Shown: positions 45,207 to 55,250 of the stretch, piece after piece
Layout: each line of letters begins with the position of its first letter
Position numbering within the stretch: position 1 is the stretch's first letter
Origin: Gramella jeungdoensis
GTDB taxonomy: Bacteria; Bacteroidota; Bacteroidia; Flavobacteriales; Flavobacteriaceae
Direction of reading: 5' to 3'
DNA length: 64,000 nucleotides
Assembly (NCBI RefSeq): GCF_023805255.1
Contig: NZ_JAMSCK010000002.1
Span: 496,001-560,000 of the forward strand
Translations under genes and position numbers: made by a program
Notes under the pieces: model-generated
The model's input: only the letters and a program-made list of their open reading frames with translations
What the model was told of the DNA's origin: nothing
Database searches by the model: none

Positions 45207-46070
45207 TTAACCAAGATACGTTTTTAAAATTTTACTTCTAGACGTATGCTTCAATCTTCTTATAGCTTTTTCTTTAATTTGTCTAACTCTTTCTCTAGTT
45301 AGATCAAAAGTCTCGCCAATCTCTTCTAAAGTCATAGGATGTTGGTCTCCAAGACCAAAATACAGCCTAATAACGTCAGCTTCACGAGGTGTTAAAGTTT
45401 CTAGTGCACGCTCTATTTCTGTTCTAAGAGATTCGTGCAACAACTCCTTGTCTGGGTTTGGAGACTCACCTGAACGTAAAACATCGTAAAGGTTAGAATC
45501 TTCTCCTTCCACAAGGGGAGCATCCATAGATACATGACGCCCGGAGTTCTTCATGGATTCCTTAACGTCATTGATCGTCATGTCAAGTTCTTTCGCAATT
45601 TCCTCAGCACTTGGCGGACGCTCATGTGACTGCTCTAAAAAAGCGAAAGTCTTATTAATCTTATTTATTGAACCAATTTTGTTCAATGGTAAACGAACAA
45701 TTCTTGATTGTTCTGCCAATGCCTGTAGAATGGATTGACGAATCCACCATACAGCATATGAAATAAATTTAAAACCACGTGTTTCATCAAAACGTTTAGC
45801 CGCTTTGATCAAACCTAAATTACCTTCATTTATAAGATCAGGCAGGGTTAATCCCTGGTTCTGATACTGTTTTGCCACTGAAACCACAAAACGAAGGTTC
45901 GCTTTTGTAAGTTTCTCCAATGCACGGTTATCACCGGCTTTGATCCTCTGCGCCAGTTCTACCTCTTCATCAGCGGTGATCAAATCTACTTTTCCAATTT
46001 CTTGCAAATACTTGTCTAACGAAGCGGTTTCACGATTGGTTACCTGCTTCGTAATTTTCAGTTGTCTCAT
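45207..46070 (-). CDS. rpoD: Primary RNA polymerase sigma factor (RpoD/SigA type)
   Basis: 287 residues, the short form of Bacteroidota primary sigma without region 1.1 and without a long non-conserved insert. Region 1.2: [10 protein letters not shown]; region 2: [20 protein letters not shown]; region 3: [11 protein letters not shown]; region 4: [14 protein letters not shown] and [12 protein letters not shown]. It recognises the TTTG/TAnnTTTG promoters found elsewhere in this window. Its 5' flank has an AAATGTT/AACATTT inverted repeat at 46137-46155. Confidence 0.95.
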   Translation of the reverse strand: MRQLKITKQVTNRETASLDKYLQEIGKVDLITADEEVELAQRIKAGDNRALEKLTKANLRFVVSVAKQYQNQGLTLPDLINEGNLGLIKAAKRFDETRGFKFISYAVWWIRQSILQALAEQSRIVRLPLNKIGSINKINKTFAFLEQSHERPPSAEEIAKELDMTINDVKESMKNSGRHVSMDAPLVEGEDSNLYDVLRSGESPNPDKELLHESLRTEIERALETLTPREADVIRLYFGLGDQHPMTLEEIGETFDLTRERVRQIKEKAIRRLKHTSRSKILKTYLG

Positions 46071-46136
46071 CTATCTTCTACTTGGATTTTAATGGTGCAT
46101 AGCTCCTTGTATTTGTTTATACGTAAGAAGTGGTGA

Positions 46137-46155
46137 AAATGTTACAAAAACATTT
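46137..46155. promoter_or_regulatory. Inverted repeat upstream of rpoD
   Basis: AAATGTT-ACAAA-AACATTT, perfect 7-base arms about 67 bases before the rpoD start, in a 251-base intergenic region. Could be an operator or part of the leader; no other support. Confidence 0.35.
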
Positions 46156-46270
46156 GACTTTTTCTTTGATAATCAAAAATACTAGTGTTTTTTGATGCTT
46201 TTAGGAGTGTTGATTTTCTATTGGACTCCTTTAGTCGCATAAATTATAATTCCATACAAAGTTTTTTAAT

Positions 46271-46300
46271 AAAAAAGGGCCGCTACATGGCGGCCCTTAA
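46271..46300 (-). terminator. Terminator of pnp
   Basis: AAGGGCCGC (46275-46283) / GCGGCCCTT (46290-46298) with an A-run to the left, which is a U-run on the minus strand. Confidence 0.88.
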
Positions 46301-46321
46301 TATATCTACAGTAACTAACTT

Positions 46322-48538
46322 TTAATTTCTATGCTTATCCCCGCGATTTCTGTTATCACGGTTTCGGTTGTCTTGGTTCCTGTCTGAATTTCTGTTATCG
46401 CGATCGCGATTCTCACTTCTTTCCGGTCTTGGTAACAAAGCCTTTCTGGAAACCTTCTCTTTGCGTGTTTTAGGATCGATGCCGAAATATTTCACATCGA
46501 TTACATCTCCAAGGTTAACCACATCGGTCACATTATTGGTGCGTTCCCATGCCAGTTCAGAGATATGAAGCAATACTTCATTGCCCGGAGCATCCATAAA
46601 TTCAACAACAGCCCCAAAATCAAGAATCTTTATCACCTTCACTTCATAAACGCTGCCTTTTTCAGGCTTAAAGGTAATAGCATCAATTTTCGCAAGGACT
46701 TTATCAATTCCTTCCTGATTTGTACCAAGAATTTCAACGATACCTTCTTCAGTAACCGGATCTTCATTGATCACGATTTCAGTTTTGGTTTCTTTCTGAA
46801 GTTCCTGAATCACTTTACCTCCCGGACCAATTAACGCGCCAATGAATTCACCAGGAATCCTTCTGGTGATGATCTTTGGAGCATGGGCTTTAACGCCTAC
46901 ACTTGGCTCAGAAATAGTATCGGTAAGCTTTTCAAGAATATGGAGTCTTCCATCACGCGCCTGCTTAAGAGCTTTTACTAATATTTCGTAAGAAAGCCCT
47001 TTGATCTTTATATCCATCTGGCAGGCAGTAATTCCATCGGCAGTTCCGGTTACTTTAAAGTCCATATCTCCAAGATGATCTTCATCACCAAGAATATCTG
47101 AAAGTACCGCGAAATTATCTCCGTCAGAGATCAATCCCATTGCAATTCCGGAAACCGGTTTTTTTAGCTGAACACCAGCATCCATTAATGCCATGGTTCC
47201 TGCGCATACGGTAGCCATGGAAGATGAACCGTTAGATTCTAGGACTTCTGAAACTACACGTACAGTATAAGGACAGTCTGAAGGGATCATACCTTTTAAG
47301 GCACGCTGTGCAAGGTTTCCGTGTCCTATTTCACGTCTTGAAGTACCTCTTATTGGGTAAGCTTCACCGGTTGAAAAAGGAGGGAAGTTATAATGCAGAT
47401 AGAACGTTTCTTCACCTTGTTGAGTTGGAAGATCTACCTGATTTGCTTCTCTTGAAGTACCTAATGTAACGGTAGCAAGAGCCTGAGTTTCCCCACGTGT
47501 GAAGATCGCTGAACCATGAGTTGATGGCAGATAATTTACCTCGCACCAAATTGGTCTTATTTCATCAGTCTTCCTGCCATCAAGTCTAATTCCTTCCTGA
47601 AGGGTTAGATCACGGACTGCTTTTTTCTGAGCATCTGCAAAATAGCCGGAGATCATTTTGCCTTTATCTTCTAGCTCTTCTTCAGAGAACATTGCAAGGA
47701 CCTCTTCTTTCAATTGAGAAAATGCCTCACTTCGTTCTTTTTTGCTAGTTCCGCTTTTAGCAATATCATAGGCTTTCTGATAGGTAGCGTCAAGAATTTT
47801 CTTTTCAACCTCTTCATCGGTTTCTGCTACTTCATACTCACGTGTTTCTTTTTTACCGAATGCTTCAGCAAGTTTCACCTGTGCTTCACACTGAACCTTA
47901 ATAGCTTCATGTGCGAATTTTATAGCTTCAGCCATTTCTTCTTCTGAACATTCGTCCATTTGTCCTTCAACCATCATAACAGAATCTGCGGAGGCGCCTA
48001 CCATGATATCCATGTCAGCCTCAGCTAGTTTCTCTCTGCTTGGGTTAAGAACGAACTCTCCATTGATTCTAGCTACGCGAGCTTCAGAAATTGGAGTTTC
48101 AAAAGGGATGTCAGATAATTGAATAGCTGCAGAAGCGGCTAATCCTGCCAAGGCGTCTGGCATAACTTGATCGTCATGAGACATTAACTGGATCATTACC
48201 TGAGTTTCAAACTTATAATCTTTTGGGAATAGTGGACGTAAAACGCGGTCTACTAAACGCATTACCAGTATTTCTTCACTGCTAGGTCGAGCTTCTCTCT
48301 TGAAGTAGCCTCCAGGGAACAGGCCTGCAGCGGCAAATTTTTCACGGTAATCCAGTGTTAATGGAAAGAAATCCATAGTGGTAGGAGTGTAGGAAGACAC
48401 TACCGTACAAAGTAACATGGCATTACCCATTTGAACAACAACCGACCCGTGAGCCTGTTTTGCTAATTTTCCGGTTTCGAGGGAGATGGTTCTGCCATCG
48501 CCAAGATCGATAACCTCTTTAAATGTTTTTGGAATCAT
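46322..48538 (-). CDS. pnp: Polyribonucleotide nucleotidyltransferase (PNPase)
   Basis: 738 residues. Two RNase PH domains (about 10-225 and 325-550; L-G-D-E-D-H and D-G-I-T-A-C-Q-M-D catalytic block), a helical linker, a KH domain ([15 protein letters not shown]) and an S1 domain ([16 protein letters not shown]). The last 30 residues are an Arg/Asn/Asp-rich low-complexity tail (repeats of R-D-N-R-N), probably disordered and RNA- or partner-binding. It degrades RNA 3' to 5' using phosphate. It lies downstream of rpsO, as in many bacteria, with a hairpin-rich leader between. Confidence 0.96.
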   Translation of the reverse strand: MIPKTFKEVIDLGDGRTISLETGKLAKQAHGSVVVQMGNAMLLCTVVSSYTPTTMDFFPLTLDYREKFAAAGLFPGGYFKREARPSSEEILVMRLVDRVLRPLFPKDYKFETQVMIQLMSHDDQVMPDALAGLAASAAIQLSDIPFETPISEARVARINGEFVLNPSREKLAEADMDIMVGASADSVMMVEGQMDECSEEEMAEAIKFAHEAIKVQCEAQVKLAEAFGKKETREYEVAETDEEVEKKILDATYQKAYDIAKSGTSKKERSEAFSQLKEEVLAMFSEEELEDKGKMISGYFADAQKKAVRDLTLQEGIRLDGRKTDEIRPIWCEVNYLPSTHGSAIFTRGETQALATVTLGTSREANQVDLPTQQGEETFYLHYNFPPFSTGEAYPIRGTSRREIGHGNLAQRALKGMIPSDCPYTVRVVSEVLESNGSSSMATVCAGTMALMDAGVQLKKPVSGIAMGLISDGDNFAVLSDILGDEDHLGDMDFKVTGTADGITACQMDIKIKGLSYEILVKALKQARDGRLHILEKLTDTISEPSVGVKAHAPKIITRRIPGEFIGALIGPGGKVIQELQKETKTEIVINEDPVTEEGIVEILGTNQEGIDKVLAKIDAITFKPEKGSVYEVKVIKILDFGAVVEFMDAPGNEVLLHISELAWERTNNVTDVVNLGDVIDVKYFGIDPKTRKEKVSRKALLPRPERSENRDRDNRNSDRNQDNRNRDNRNRGDKHRN

Positions 48539-48603
48539 AATAATTTTGAATTCTAGATCTGAATAACTTCAACCAGATCATATTTAGTTAAACAAAGGTC
48601 TCC

Positions 48604-48732
48604 GCCATCCGGACGGCCGGGTTGTGTGTTGTGTGTAGTTGTTCGTAGGACCAATGAAAAACTATCCGCTTTAACGGATGACAATTTTATTCTGCCAGAG
48701 CAGAAAGTTTTGATAATATGCCTGAAACAGGC
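48604..48732 (-). promoter_or_regulatory. Hairpin-rich leader between rpsO and pnp
   Basis: Three short stems follow each other: GCCTG/CAGGC (48720-48732), TTCTGC/GCAGAA (48690-48705), ATCCG/CGGAT (48664-48679), plus a GC-rich near-palindrome around 48607-48618. Together they could form a structured 5' leader for pnp. Confidence 0.45.
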
Positions 48733-48749
48733 GAAATAAATATATAAAA

Positions 48750-48772
48750 AAAGGGGGCATATAGCCCCCTGA
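48750..48772 (-). terminator. Terminator after rpsO
   Basis: AGGGGGC (48752-48758) / GCCCCCT (48764-48770), with an A-run to the left that becomes a U-run on the minus strand. Partial read-through into pnp is possible. Confidence 0.83.
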
Positions 48773-48775
48773 AAA

Positions 48776-49045
48776 TTATTTTCTTAATCCAAGCTCTTTA
48801 ACGATGGCACGATACCTCATGATATCTTTCTTCATCAGATAGTCTAAAAGACTTCTTCTTTTTCCTACCAGTCTAACAAGTGAGCGCTCAGAGTTGTAAT
48901 CTTTACGGTTTTTCTTCAGGTGTTCAGATAAGTGAGCGATTCTGTGAGTGAACAGGGCTATCTGTCCCTCGGCAGAACCAGTATCATTCTTACCGTTACC
49001 ATGCTTTTCGAAGATTTCTTCCTTCTTTTCTTTAGTTAAATACAT
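48776..49045 (-). CDS. rpsO: 30S ribosomal protein S15
   Basis: 89 residues, exact family length. Landmarks: N-T/D-T-G-S-A-E-G-Q-I-A-L-F-T-H-R-I, L-S-E-H-L-K-K-N-R-K-D-Y-N-S-E-R-S-L and L-V-G-K-R-R-S-L-L-D-Y-L. Binds 16S rRNA at the central domain. Located upstream of pnp, the widely conserved order. Confidence 0.96.
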   Translation of the reverse strand: MYLTKEKKEEIFEKHGNGKNDTGSAEGQIALFTHRIAHLSEHLKKNRKDYNSERSLVRLVGKRRSLLDYLMKKDIMRYRAIVKELGLRK

Positions 49046-49155
49046 TCCAATATTATTTAAATGATTTTTATGTATTGACAGTTTTTCTGTCAGGCGGCAA
49101 AGATACTACTAATTTGAATAATACCTACTTGAACCGCAAATTTATTTTATGTCTG

Positions 49156-50013
49156 TTATTTTCTTACTGGCTGATTCTGAATAAGATCCAGATAGAGGTT
49201 TACTTTGTCCTTCAATTCAGAGCGTTTAACGATGAAGTCCAGAAAGCCTTTTTCCTTTAAGAATTCAGCGGTTTGGAAGTCTTTTGGAAGGTCTTTTCCG
49301 GTTGTGTCTTTTACAACTCGTGGACCTGCAAAACCAATCAGGGCACCAGGTTCTGAAATATTAATATCTCCGAGCATCGCAAAAGAAGCAGTGGTTCCAC
49401 CAGTTGTGGGGTCGGTACAAAGAGATATGTAAGGAATCTTTGCATTGGCAAGCTGGGCCAGCTTTACCGAAGTTTTGGCGAGCTGCATAAGGGATAATGC
49501 CGCCTCCTGCATTCTTGCTCCTCCAGATTTTGAAATGATCATGAAAGGAAGTTTGTTTTTAAGAGCGTAATCTGCAGCACGGGCTATTTTTTCTCCGACC
49601 ACAGAACCCATACTTCCTCCTACGAATTTAAAATCCATACAGGCTATCACCAGTTCTTTTCCTTTTGATTTTCCAACCGCGGTTCTTACGGCATCCTTTA
49701 AGCCTGTTTTTTCCTGCGCAGCCTTAAGACGATCGGTATATTTTTTAGTGTCTTCAAAATCCAAGGGATCCTTCGCTGTCATTCCTTTATCAAGCTCCTT
49801 GAACTTATTGTCGTCAAAAAGTATTTTGAAATATTCGTTACTTCCAATTCTTACATGGTAGCCGTCTTCCGGACTTACATAGAAATTGCTTTCCAATTGC
49901 TCGGCATCAACAATTTTACCTGTTGGAGATTTATACCATAAGCCTTTTGGAACATCTTTTTTCTGTTCGGTAGGAGTTTGAATTCCTTTTTGTGTTCTTT
50001 TAAACCAAGCCAT
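49156..50013 (-). CDS. accD: Acetyl-CoA carboxylase carboxyltransferase subunit beta
   Basis: 285 residues. Carboxyltransferase core landmarks: [35 protein letters not shown] and I-G-F-A-G-P-R-V. It moves the carboxyl group from biotin to acetyl-CoA for fatty-acid synthesis with AccA. The N-terminal zinc ribbon of E. coli AccD has four Cys; here the matching segment ([10 protein letters not shown] and [10 protein letters not shown]) keeps the frame but has no Cys, so zinc is not bound there. Confidence 0.95.
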   Translation of the reverse strand: MAWFKRTQKGIQTPTEQKKDVPKGLWYKSPTGKIVDAEQLESNFYVSPEDGYHVRIGSNEYFKILFDDNKFKELDKGMTAKDPLDFEDTKKYTDRLKAAQEKTGLKDAVRTAVGKSKGKELVIACMDFKFVGGSMGSVVGEKIARAADYALKNKLPFMIISKSGGARMQEAALSLMQLAKTSVKLAQLANAKIPYISLCTDPTTGGTTASFAMLGDINISEPGALIGFAGPRVVKDTTGKDLPKDFQTAEFLKEKGFLDFIVKRSELKDKVNLYLDLIQNQPVRK

Positions 50014-50092
50014 TTGCTTTTAATTTTTGTCTCCCAATCGTCATTTAATAAAAAAAACAGCCTTTCGTTTAAGAAAGACTGTTCTATAATTA

Positions 50093-51160
50093 TTAAAGTG
50101 TGTTTACATTATTCAGATCTTCAAAAGCCTTTTTAAGACGGGCTTTAAAAGTTAATTCTCCTTCACGTAGCCATTTACGTGGATCATAATATTTCTTGTT
50201 TGGAACATCTTCGCCCTCAGGATTACCAATCTGAGTTGCAAGATAATCTTTTTTGCTAGCCATATAGTCGCGAATACCTTCAAGGTAAGCATACTGGAGA
50301 TCGGTGTCAATATTCATTTTGATTACTCCATAGCCAATTGCTTCACGAATTTCTTCAACTGTAGAACCGCTACCTCCGTGAAAAACAAAATCGATATGAT
50401 TTTTCTCCACATTGTACTTTTTAGTGATGTATTCCTGAGAATCTCTAAGTATGGTAGGCGTTAATTTTACATTTCCGGGCTTATATACACCATGTACATT
50501 TCCAAAAGCGGCAGCAACCGTAAACTGATCACTTACTTTACTAAGTTCTTCATATGCGTAGGCAACTTCTTCTGGCTGTGTATACAATTTAGAAGAATCT
50601 ACGTCTGTATTATCTACTCCATCTTCTTCACCTCCGGTAATTCCTAATTCAATTTCAAGTGTCATGCCCATTTTTGACATTCTCTGAAGATATTTCTTAC
50701 AAATCTCCATGTTCTCTTCAATAGATTCTTCAGAAAGGTCGATCATATGTGAGCTATAAAGAGGCTTTCCGTGTTGCTCGAAATGCTTCTCACTTGCATC
50801 CAACAATCCGTCGATCCATGGAAGAAGTTTCTTTGCGCAATGGTCAGTATGCATTATTACGGGTACCCCATAAGCTTTCGCCATTTCATGTACATGCTTT
50901 GCACCAGCTACACCACCAGCGATAGCAGCTTTTTCATTATCATTTGACAGTCCTTTCCCAGCGTTGAATTGTGCTCCTCCATTCGAAAACTGAATAATAA
51001 CAGGGGAGTTCAATTCTGCAGCCGTTTCCAGTACAGCATTGATGCTGCTTGAACCAATTACATTTACGGCCGGGAGTGCAAATCCCTTCTTTTTAGCGTA
51101 ATTAAATATTTCCTGAACTTCTTTTCCTGTGGCAACGCCTGGTTTAATGTTATGACTCAT
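50093..51160 (-). CDS. fbaA: Class II fructose-bisphosphate aldolase
   Basis: 355 residues, zinc-dependent aldolase of glycolysis and gluconeogenesis. Zinc and catalytic motifs: M-H-T-D-H-C-A-K-K (about 108), E-L-G-I-T-G-G-E-E-D-G, A-F-G-N-V-H-G-V-Y and D-F-V-F-H-G-G-S-G-S, followed by K-M-N-I-D-T-D. It resembles the E. coli FbaA subgroup with its long C-terminus. Transcribed alone, downstream of tamL. Confidence 0.95.
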   Translation of the reverse strand: MSHNIKPGVATGKEVQEIFNYAKKKGFALPAVNVIGSSSINAVLETAAELNSPVIIQFSNGGAQFNAGKGLSNDNEKAAIAGGVAGAKHVHEMAKAYGVPVIMHTDHCAKKLLPWIDGLLDASEKHFEQHGKPLYSSHMIDLSEESIEENMEICKKYLQRMSKMGMTLEIELGITGGEEDGVDNTDVDSSKLYTQPEEVAYAYEELSKVSDQFTVAAAFGNVHGVYKPGNVKLTPTILRDSQEYITKKYNVEKNHIDFVFHGGSGSTVEEIREAIGYGVIKMNIDTDLQYAYLEGIRDYMASKKDYLATQIGNPEGEDVPNKKYYDPRKWLREGELTFKARLKKAFEDLNNVNTL

Positions 51161-51203
51161 AGTTTTTTTGATTAGGCTTACAAAAATAATAAAATAAACT
51201 GGC

Positions 51204-53774
51204 TTAGAAAGGATAATTGATGCCTACATTGTAAACGGCATGGTTAAAATTGTAGTCCTTAAACCATCGATGCCCTAAAGGTTTGGCAGGATCATAGGTT
51301 TTGAATCCGATATCAAACCGGAGAACGAAAAAGTTAAAGTCGTACCTCAGGCCAAATCCCGATCCAACTGCAATGTTTCGCAGGTCTGAAAATGATTCAA
51401 AAGTGGAGGCTTCGTCTTCCACAATATCTGCCACATTCCAGATGTTGCCTACATCAATAAAAAATGCGCTGTTAAGGGAGCCCACAAGATTATACCTGTA
51501 TTCAAGGTTAAAGGCAAGTTTCATGTTTGCCTCGTTGAATTCATTTCTTCCTCCGCTACTTCCCGGGCCAAGATCGTAGGCCTGCCAGGCTCTGTTATCA
51601 TTAGGTCCACCTGCAAAAAAACTTCTGGCAAAAGGGATGCTGTTTGCGTTCCCGTAAGGGATTGCAATACCCGCAAATGCTCTTGCTGCAACAATATTAT
51701 TGCTTCCAAGGTCCCAGTGTTTAATAATATCGATTTCCGTTTTTGCGTATTGTGAAAAGGCTACACCAAGAACTTCATAATTATCGCTTTCATTTCTATT
51801 GAATCCTGCCACCCCTGCAATAGCCGATAGAAAATTCCCGGCAGTTTCTATTTTAAAACGAAAGCGCGAGAATTCCTGATCGTAAAGGTTCTGTTTGGTG
51901 TTCCAGAGATAGGTGTAATTACTGGCAAAAATCAGGTTGTTCTCTGTTAGCCTATTTTTTCTTTCCCGTATGTTAATGATATTTTGCCTCTGATCTGCCG
52001 TAAGTCCTGTAGTACTGCCATCATTGGCATCTACTCCGTCTATAAAGTCATCGGCTCCTTCAGGAATAATAAGCTCGCCTTCTTCATTTAAAAATTCCGG
52101 CTGTGTATTTACATTACCGGTTTGTACTATTTCATTGAGTTCTTCATATGAATTTCGGTAGACATTAAAATAATTGCCTACATTCAAATTCTTTACATAC
52201 TGAATATTTAAGAGGTCCAGACGATTAGTGAGTTGCTTTGAAGGGGTCCACCGGTAGTTTATAATACCAGAAAAATTCTGCTTATCCAGTCCAATATTAT
52301 TCTGAGTACTAACACCTAAACTCAGCGTCGTAAAAGGGGACATATATTTCGGGATGAACTTTTCTGTGTTAAATGGAAGGAATATCCGGGGAAAGGTGAG
52401 TTTCATATCGGCTCCGATTTCTGAAATATCAAAGAATCGATTGTCGTCACTATTTCCTGCTGCATCGGTAGAAGATCCTATACTTCCACGGCCTGAAATT
52501 TCGAAATTCTCGGCTCCCCTGAAAATATTTCTTATAAGCAGAGATCCTCCAAAAGCGATCCCAAACTCCTGAATATTACTCTGTGAGATATCAAAATCAA
52601 AGCCTAAAGAGTATTTTGGTAATGGTGTTAAAAATACGTTGGTCACCAGATCGGTAGAAGTACTGTCTTCAGGATCTGGTGTGAATTGAATATTTGGATA
52701 TTTAAAAATTCTGAGAGAATTCAGGCGATTATAGGTTCTGGTCCTGTTAAGATCGCTATAGATCTCCCCGGGTTTGATAAAAATTGCATCAGTTATTGCG
52801 TCCGGCCGGTAACGCATTTTGTCGAATCCGTAAAGGGTATAGCCTTCATGTCGTGCGCTGTCGGTTAAGGGGCGGTTGCGGTTTGCGTAAGTGTAATCTG
52901 TGAAGATGTTAACCTTGCTGATTTCATGTATTTTAAAAGGTACGCGTGAAATACTGTCACCAATATTATTTCTTCGATTTTTAATGATTAAAGTAGTATT
53001 AACCTTGTGATCTGTATTCACAGTATCAGCATCAAAGCTTATGTATTCCTGATCAAAATTATAGACTCCATTATTTCTGAACAGCTGAGAGAGCCTGTCT
53101 CTTTCTTCATTAAAATCAATGGTGTTGTACTGTTCCCCTGACTTTATTTCGCTACTTTCTTTGTTTAACTGATACAGGGAGTCTAAGGGTTGTGAAGAAA
53201 TAGAAGTATTAATAGAGTCAATGATATATGGAGTATGTGGGGTTACATAATATTCTACCTTAGCTCTTTTATCTTTGTCCTCTAAAGGAATAATCTTGTA
53301 ATCGGTCTCCACATTAAACCAGCCATTATTCCAGTACCATGATTTTAAACGGTTTTCAGATTTTTTGGTTTCTTCTTCATTTACAATTACAGGCGCCTCA
53401 CCGGTTCTTCTTATCCATTCATTGAATTCTTTTCTTGAATGAATGAAACGTTCAAACTGTTTTTTTGACAGGATATTTATTAAACGTTCCTTTTTTCTTT
53501 CATTCTCCAGGTATTTTACCGTAAGGATGCTATCAATATCAGGTCTTGCAAGATTATAGAAATGAAGTCTCAAAGGAATCCCAAGGAAACTTGTGTTAGG
53601 TTCCTGGTAGAGCTGGCTGTAGATTCTGGAATCCTTTACTTCCTCGCCATTGCTAAAGATCTCATTTTCGACCAGCAGGTTTTCGTTTGGTTCCAGTCTT
53701 TTTACGGCATTACAGCTTAAAATTAAAAAGAGGGTTAAAAAAAATAATAATATTTTTGCGAAATGCCGTTTCAA
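51204..53774 (-). CDS. tamL: TamL-type outer-membrane assembly lipoprotein (BamA-superfamily)
   Basis: 856 residues; lipobox L-I-L-S-C (Cys21), which classic BamA lacks. A long region of POTRA-like repeats (about 30-400) is followed by a 16-strand BamA-type barrel with the F-x-R-F/G-G type motifs near the end (F-F-A-G-G-P-N-D-N-R-A-W, G-S-G-F-G-L-R-Y-D) and a C-terminal aromatic (N-Y-P-F). In Bacteroidota the lipid-anchored BamA homologue is TamL, partner of TamB. The start is TTG at 53774; an in-frame stop lies 7 codons upstream and no ATG is available near. Divergent from the methyltransferase gene 37 bases away. Confidence 0.87.
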   Translation of the reverse strand: MKRHFAKILLFFLTLFLILSCNAVKRLEPNENLLVENEIFSNGEEVKDSRIYSQLYQEPNTSFLGIPLRLHFYNLARPDIDSILTVKYLENERKKERLINILSKKQFERFIHSRKEFNEWIRRTGEAPVIVNEEETKKSENRLKSWYWNNGWFNVETDYKIIPLEDKDKRAKVEYYVTPHTPYIIDSINTSISSQPLDSLYQLNKESSEIKSGEQYNTIDFNEERDRLSQLFRNNGVYNFDQEYISFDADTVNTDHKVNTTLIIKNRRNNIGDSISRVPFKIHEISKVNIFTDYTYANRNRPLTDSARHEGYTLYGFDKMRYRPDAITDAIFIKPGEIYSDLNRTRTYNRLNSLRIFKYPNIQFTPDPEDSTSTDLVTNVFLTPLPKYSLGFDFDISQSNIQEFGIAFGGSLLIRNIFRGAENFEISGRGSIGSSTDAAGNSDDNRFFDISEIGADMKLTFPRIFLPFNTEKFIPKYMSPFTTLSLGVSTQNNIGLDKQNFSGIINYRWTPSKQLTNRLDLLNIQYVKNLNVGNYFNVYRNSYEELNEIVQTGNVNTQPEFLNEEGELIIPEGADDFIDGVDANDGSTTGLTADQRQNIINIRERKNRLTENNLIFASNYTYLWNTKQNLYDQEFSRFRFKIETAGNFLSAIAGVAGFNRNESDNYEVLGVAFSQYAKTEIDIIKHWDLGSNNIVAARAFAGIAIPYGNANSIPFARSFFAGGPNDNRAWQAYDLGPGSSGGRNEFNEANMKLAFNLEYRYNLVGSLNSAFFIDVGNIWNVADIVEDEASTFESFSDLRNIAVGSGFGLRYDFNFFVLRFDIGFKTYDPAKPLGHRWFKDYNFNHAVYNVGINYPF

Positions 53775-53811
53775 ATAGTAGCTATTAGAGGCTCAAAAAT
53801 ACATTTTTTGG

Positions 53812-54552
53812 ATGGTTAGTAAAAACCAGATTAAGTTAATAAAAAGTCTTTCTCAGAAAAAGTTCAGAAATAAGTATGGACTATTTGTGGTGGAGGGATT
53901 AAAAGGTGTTAGAGAATTCATAAATTCTGATTACGAACTGAATTCCCTGTATACCACAGGCGAAATTTTTAATGTCCCCGGGGAACTGAGTGATAAAATC
54001 AAAGAAAAAGACCTAAGAAAAATAAGCTTTTTAAAAACTCCACAACAGGCTTTAGCGGTTTTCACAATTCCTCAGCAAAAGAATATAAATTTAAATGGGT
54101 TAGTTTTGGTTCTTGATGGTGTAAGAGACCCTGGGAATCTGGGAACTATAATCCGCCTTTGCGACTGGTTTGGAATTGAAAGTATTGTTTGCTCTGAAGA
54201 TACAGTGGACTGTTATAATCCTAAAGTTGTGCAGGCCAGCATGGGCTCTCTTACCAGGGTGAATGTTTCTTATACTGATTTAAAGGACTTCTTTTTGAAT
54301 AATAGAAATGTTCCGGTATATGGCGCTATGCTGGATGGTGAAAATATTTATTCAAGCAACCTTCCAGATTCTGCGTTTATTGTTATGGGAAATGAGGCTA
54401 ATGGAGTTTCAGAAGAAGTGAAAAAGCTGCTTACCCGAGAAATAAATATTCCTCAATTCGGACAGGATCAGAATACGGAGAGCCTGAATGTGGCAACTGC
54501 AACTGCTATAATCCTTAGTGAGTTTAGGAGAGGAAATTCTATTGGAAAGTGA
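53812..54552 (+). CDS. SpoU/TrmH-family rRNA/tRNA 2'-O-methyltransferase
   Basis: 246 residues; N-terminal substrate-binding domain (K-K-F-R-N-K-Y-G-L-F-V-V-E-G) and SPOUT knot. Motif 1: R-D-P-G-N-L-G-T-I-I-R; motif 2: I-V-M-G-N-E-A-N-G-V; motif 3: I-P-Q-F-G-Q-D-Q-N-T-E-S-L-N-V-A-T-A. SAM-dependent ribose methylation is expected; the RNA position cannot be assigned. Its 3' end overlaps the minus-strand porT gene by 14 bases. Confidence 0.9.
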   Translation: MVSKNQIKLIKSLSQKKFRNKYGLFVVEGLKGVREFINSDYELNSLYTTGEIFNVPGELSDKIKEKDLRKISFLKTPQQALAVFTIPQQKNINLNGLVLVLDGVRDPGNLGTIIRLCDWFGIESIVCSEDTVDCYNPKVVQASMGSLTRVNVSYTDLKDFFLNNRNVPVYGAMLDGENIYSSNLPDSAFIVMGNEANGVSEEVKKLLTREINIPQFGQDQNTESLNVATATAIILSEFRRGNSIGK

Positions 54553-55246
54553 AATTTATAAAAACAGCCCGGGAAGACATTTTATCCACATTTCCAGTGT
54601 AAATACTGTTAGGGTCAGCATCCCTTATTAGTTCGTCATTAATGGCAAAGACACCTCTTATAGAAGGAGATAATTTAAAGTAGTAAAGATATAAGTCTAT
54701 ACCAAAGCCGATTTCATAATAATATGAATTGGTAGTCATCCTAAACTGGCCTGCACTATTATCATCCGGATTATTTTCATTGCTACTTAAGTTAAGTGAA
54801 GTCGAAACTCCTCCAACCACAAAAGGTTTAAAGTTATTCAATCGGTTAGCACTAAATTTTAGAAGCAAAGGGATATGTACATAAGTAGAGCTAATTTCCC
54901 TATATGTGTTGGCATCAGCTTTCACCGCCTGAAATCCCCTGGTATTAAAATTCACCCCCGGTTCAAGACGCAGATCAAGATTGTGGCTTAGTTTTAAATT
55001 TCCAAGTAAACCAACATTAAAACCAACTCTTTTTTCAACCCTGAAATCCTGACCTGTTACTGGGCTTGGGTTGTAGTTTATATAATCAAAATTGAAATCA
55101 TAGCTGTTGAATCCCAAAAAATATCCCCAGGACCAGCGTTGCTGATCGAAATTTTGTTGATTCAATACGCTTTCACCTGAGAAAATCTGGGCGTTTGCGG
55201 CATTAAAACATAATGCCAGAAAGGTGATCATCAATATTTTTTTCAT
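54539..55246 (-). CDS. porT: PorT-family outer-membrane protein, type IX secretion
   Basis: 235 residues from ATG 55246 (signal peptide ends A-N-A-Q); a longer TTG/ATT-like start is rejected because it would hide the signal peptide. Beta-barrel pattern of alternating residues with F-L-G-F-N-S-Y-D-F near the N-terminus and a C-terminal aromatic (F-T-F-Q). PorT is needed for type IX protein secretion and gliding motility and commonly lies next to ubiE in flavobacteria, as it does here (4-base gap). Confidence 0.85.
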   Translation of the reverse strand: MKKILMITFLALCFNAANAQIFSGESVLNQQNFDQQRWSWGYFLGFNSYDFNFDYINYNPSPVTGQDFRVEKRVGFNVGLLGNLKLSHNLDLRLEPGVNFNTRGFQAVKADANTYREISSTYVHIPLLLKFSANRLNNFKPFVVGGVSTSLNLSSNENNPDDNSAGQFRMTTNSYYYEIGFGIDLYLYYFKLSPSIRGVFAINDELIRDADPNSIYTGNVDKMSSRAVFINFTFQ

Positions 55247-55250
55247 GGTA

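Noticed and set aside
46565-46834. Plus-strand ORF of 89 codons inside pnp
   Set aside because: It lies wholly opposite the conserved KH/S1 part of pnp and has no recognisable domain.
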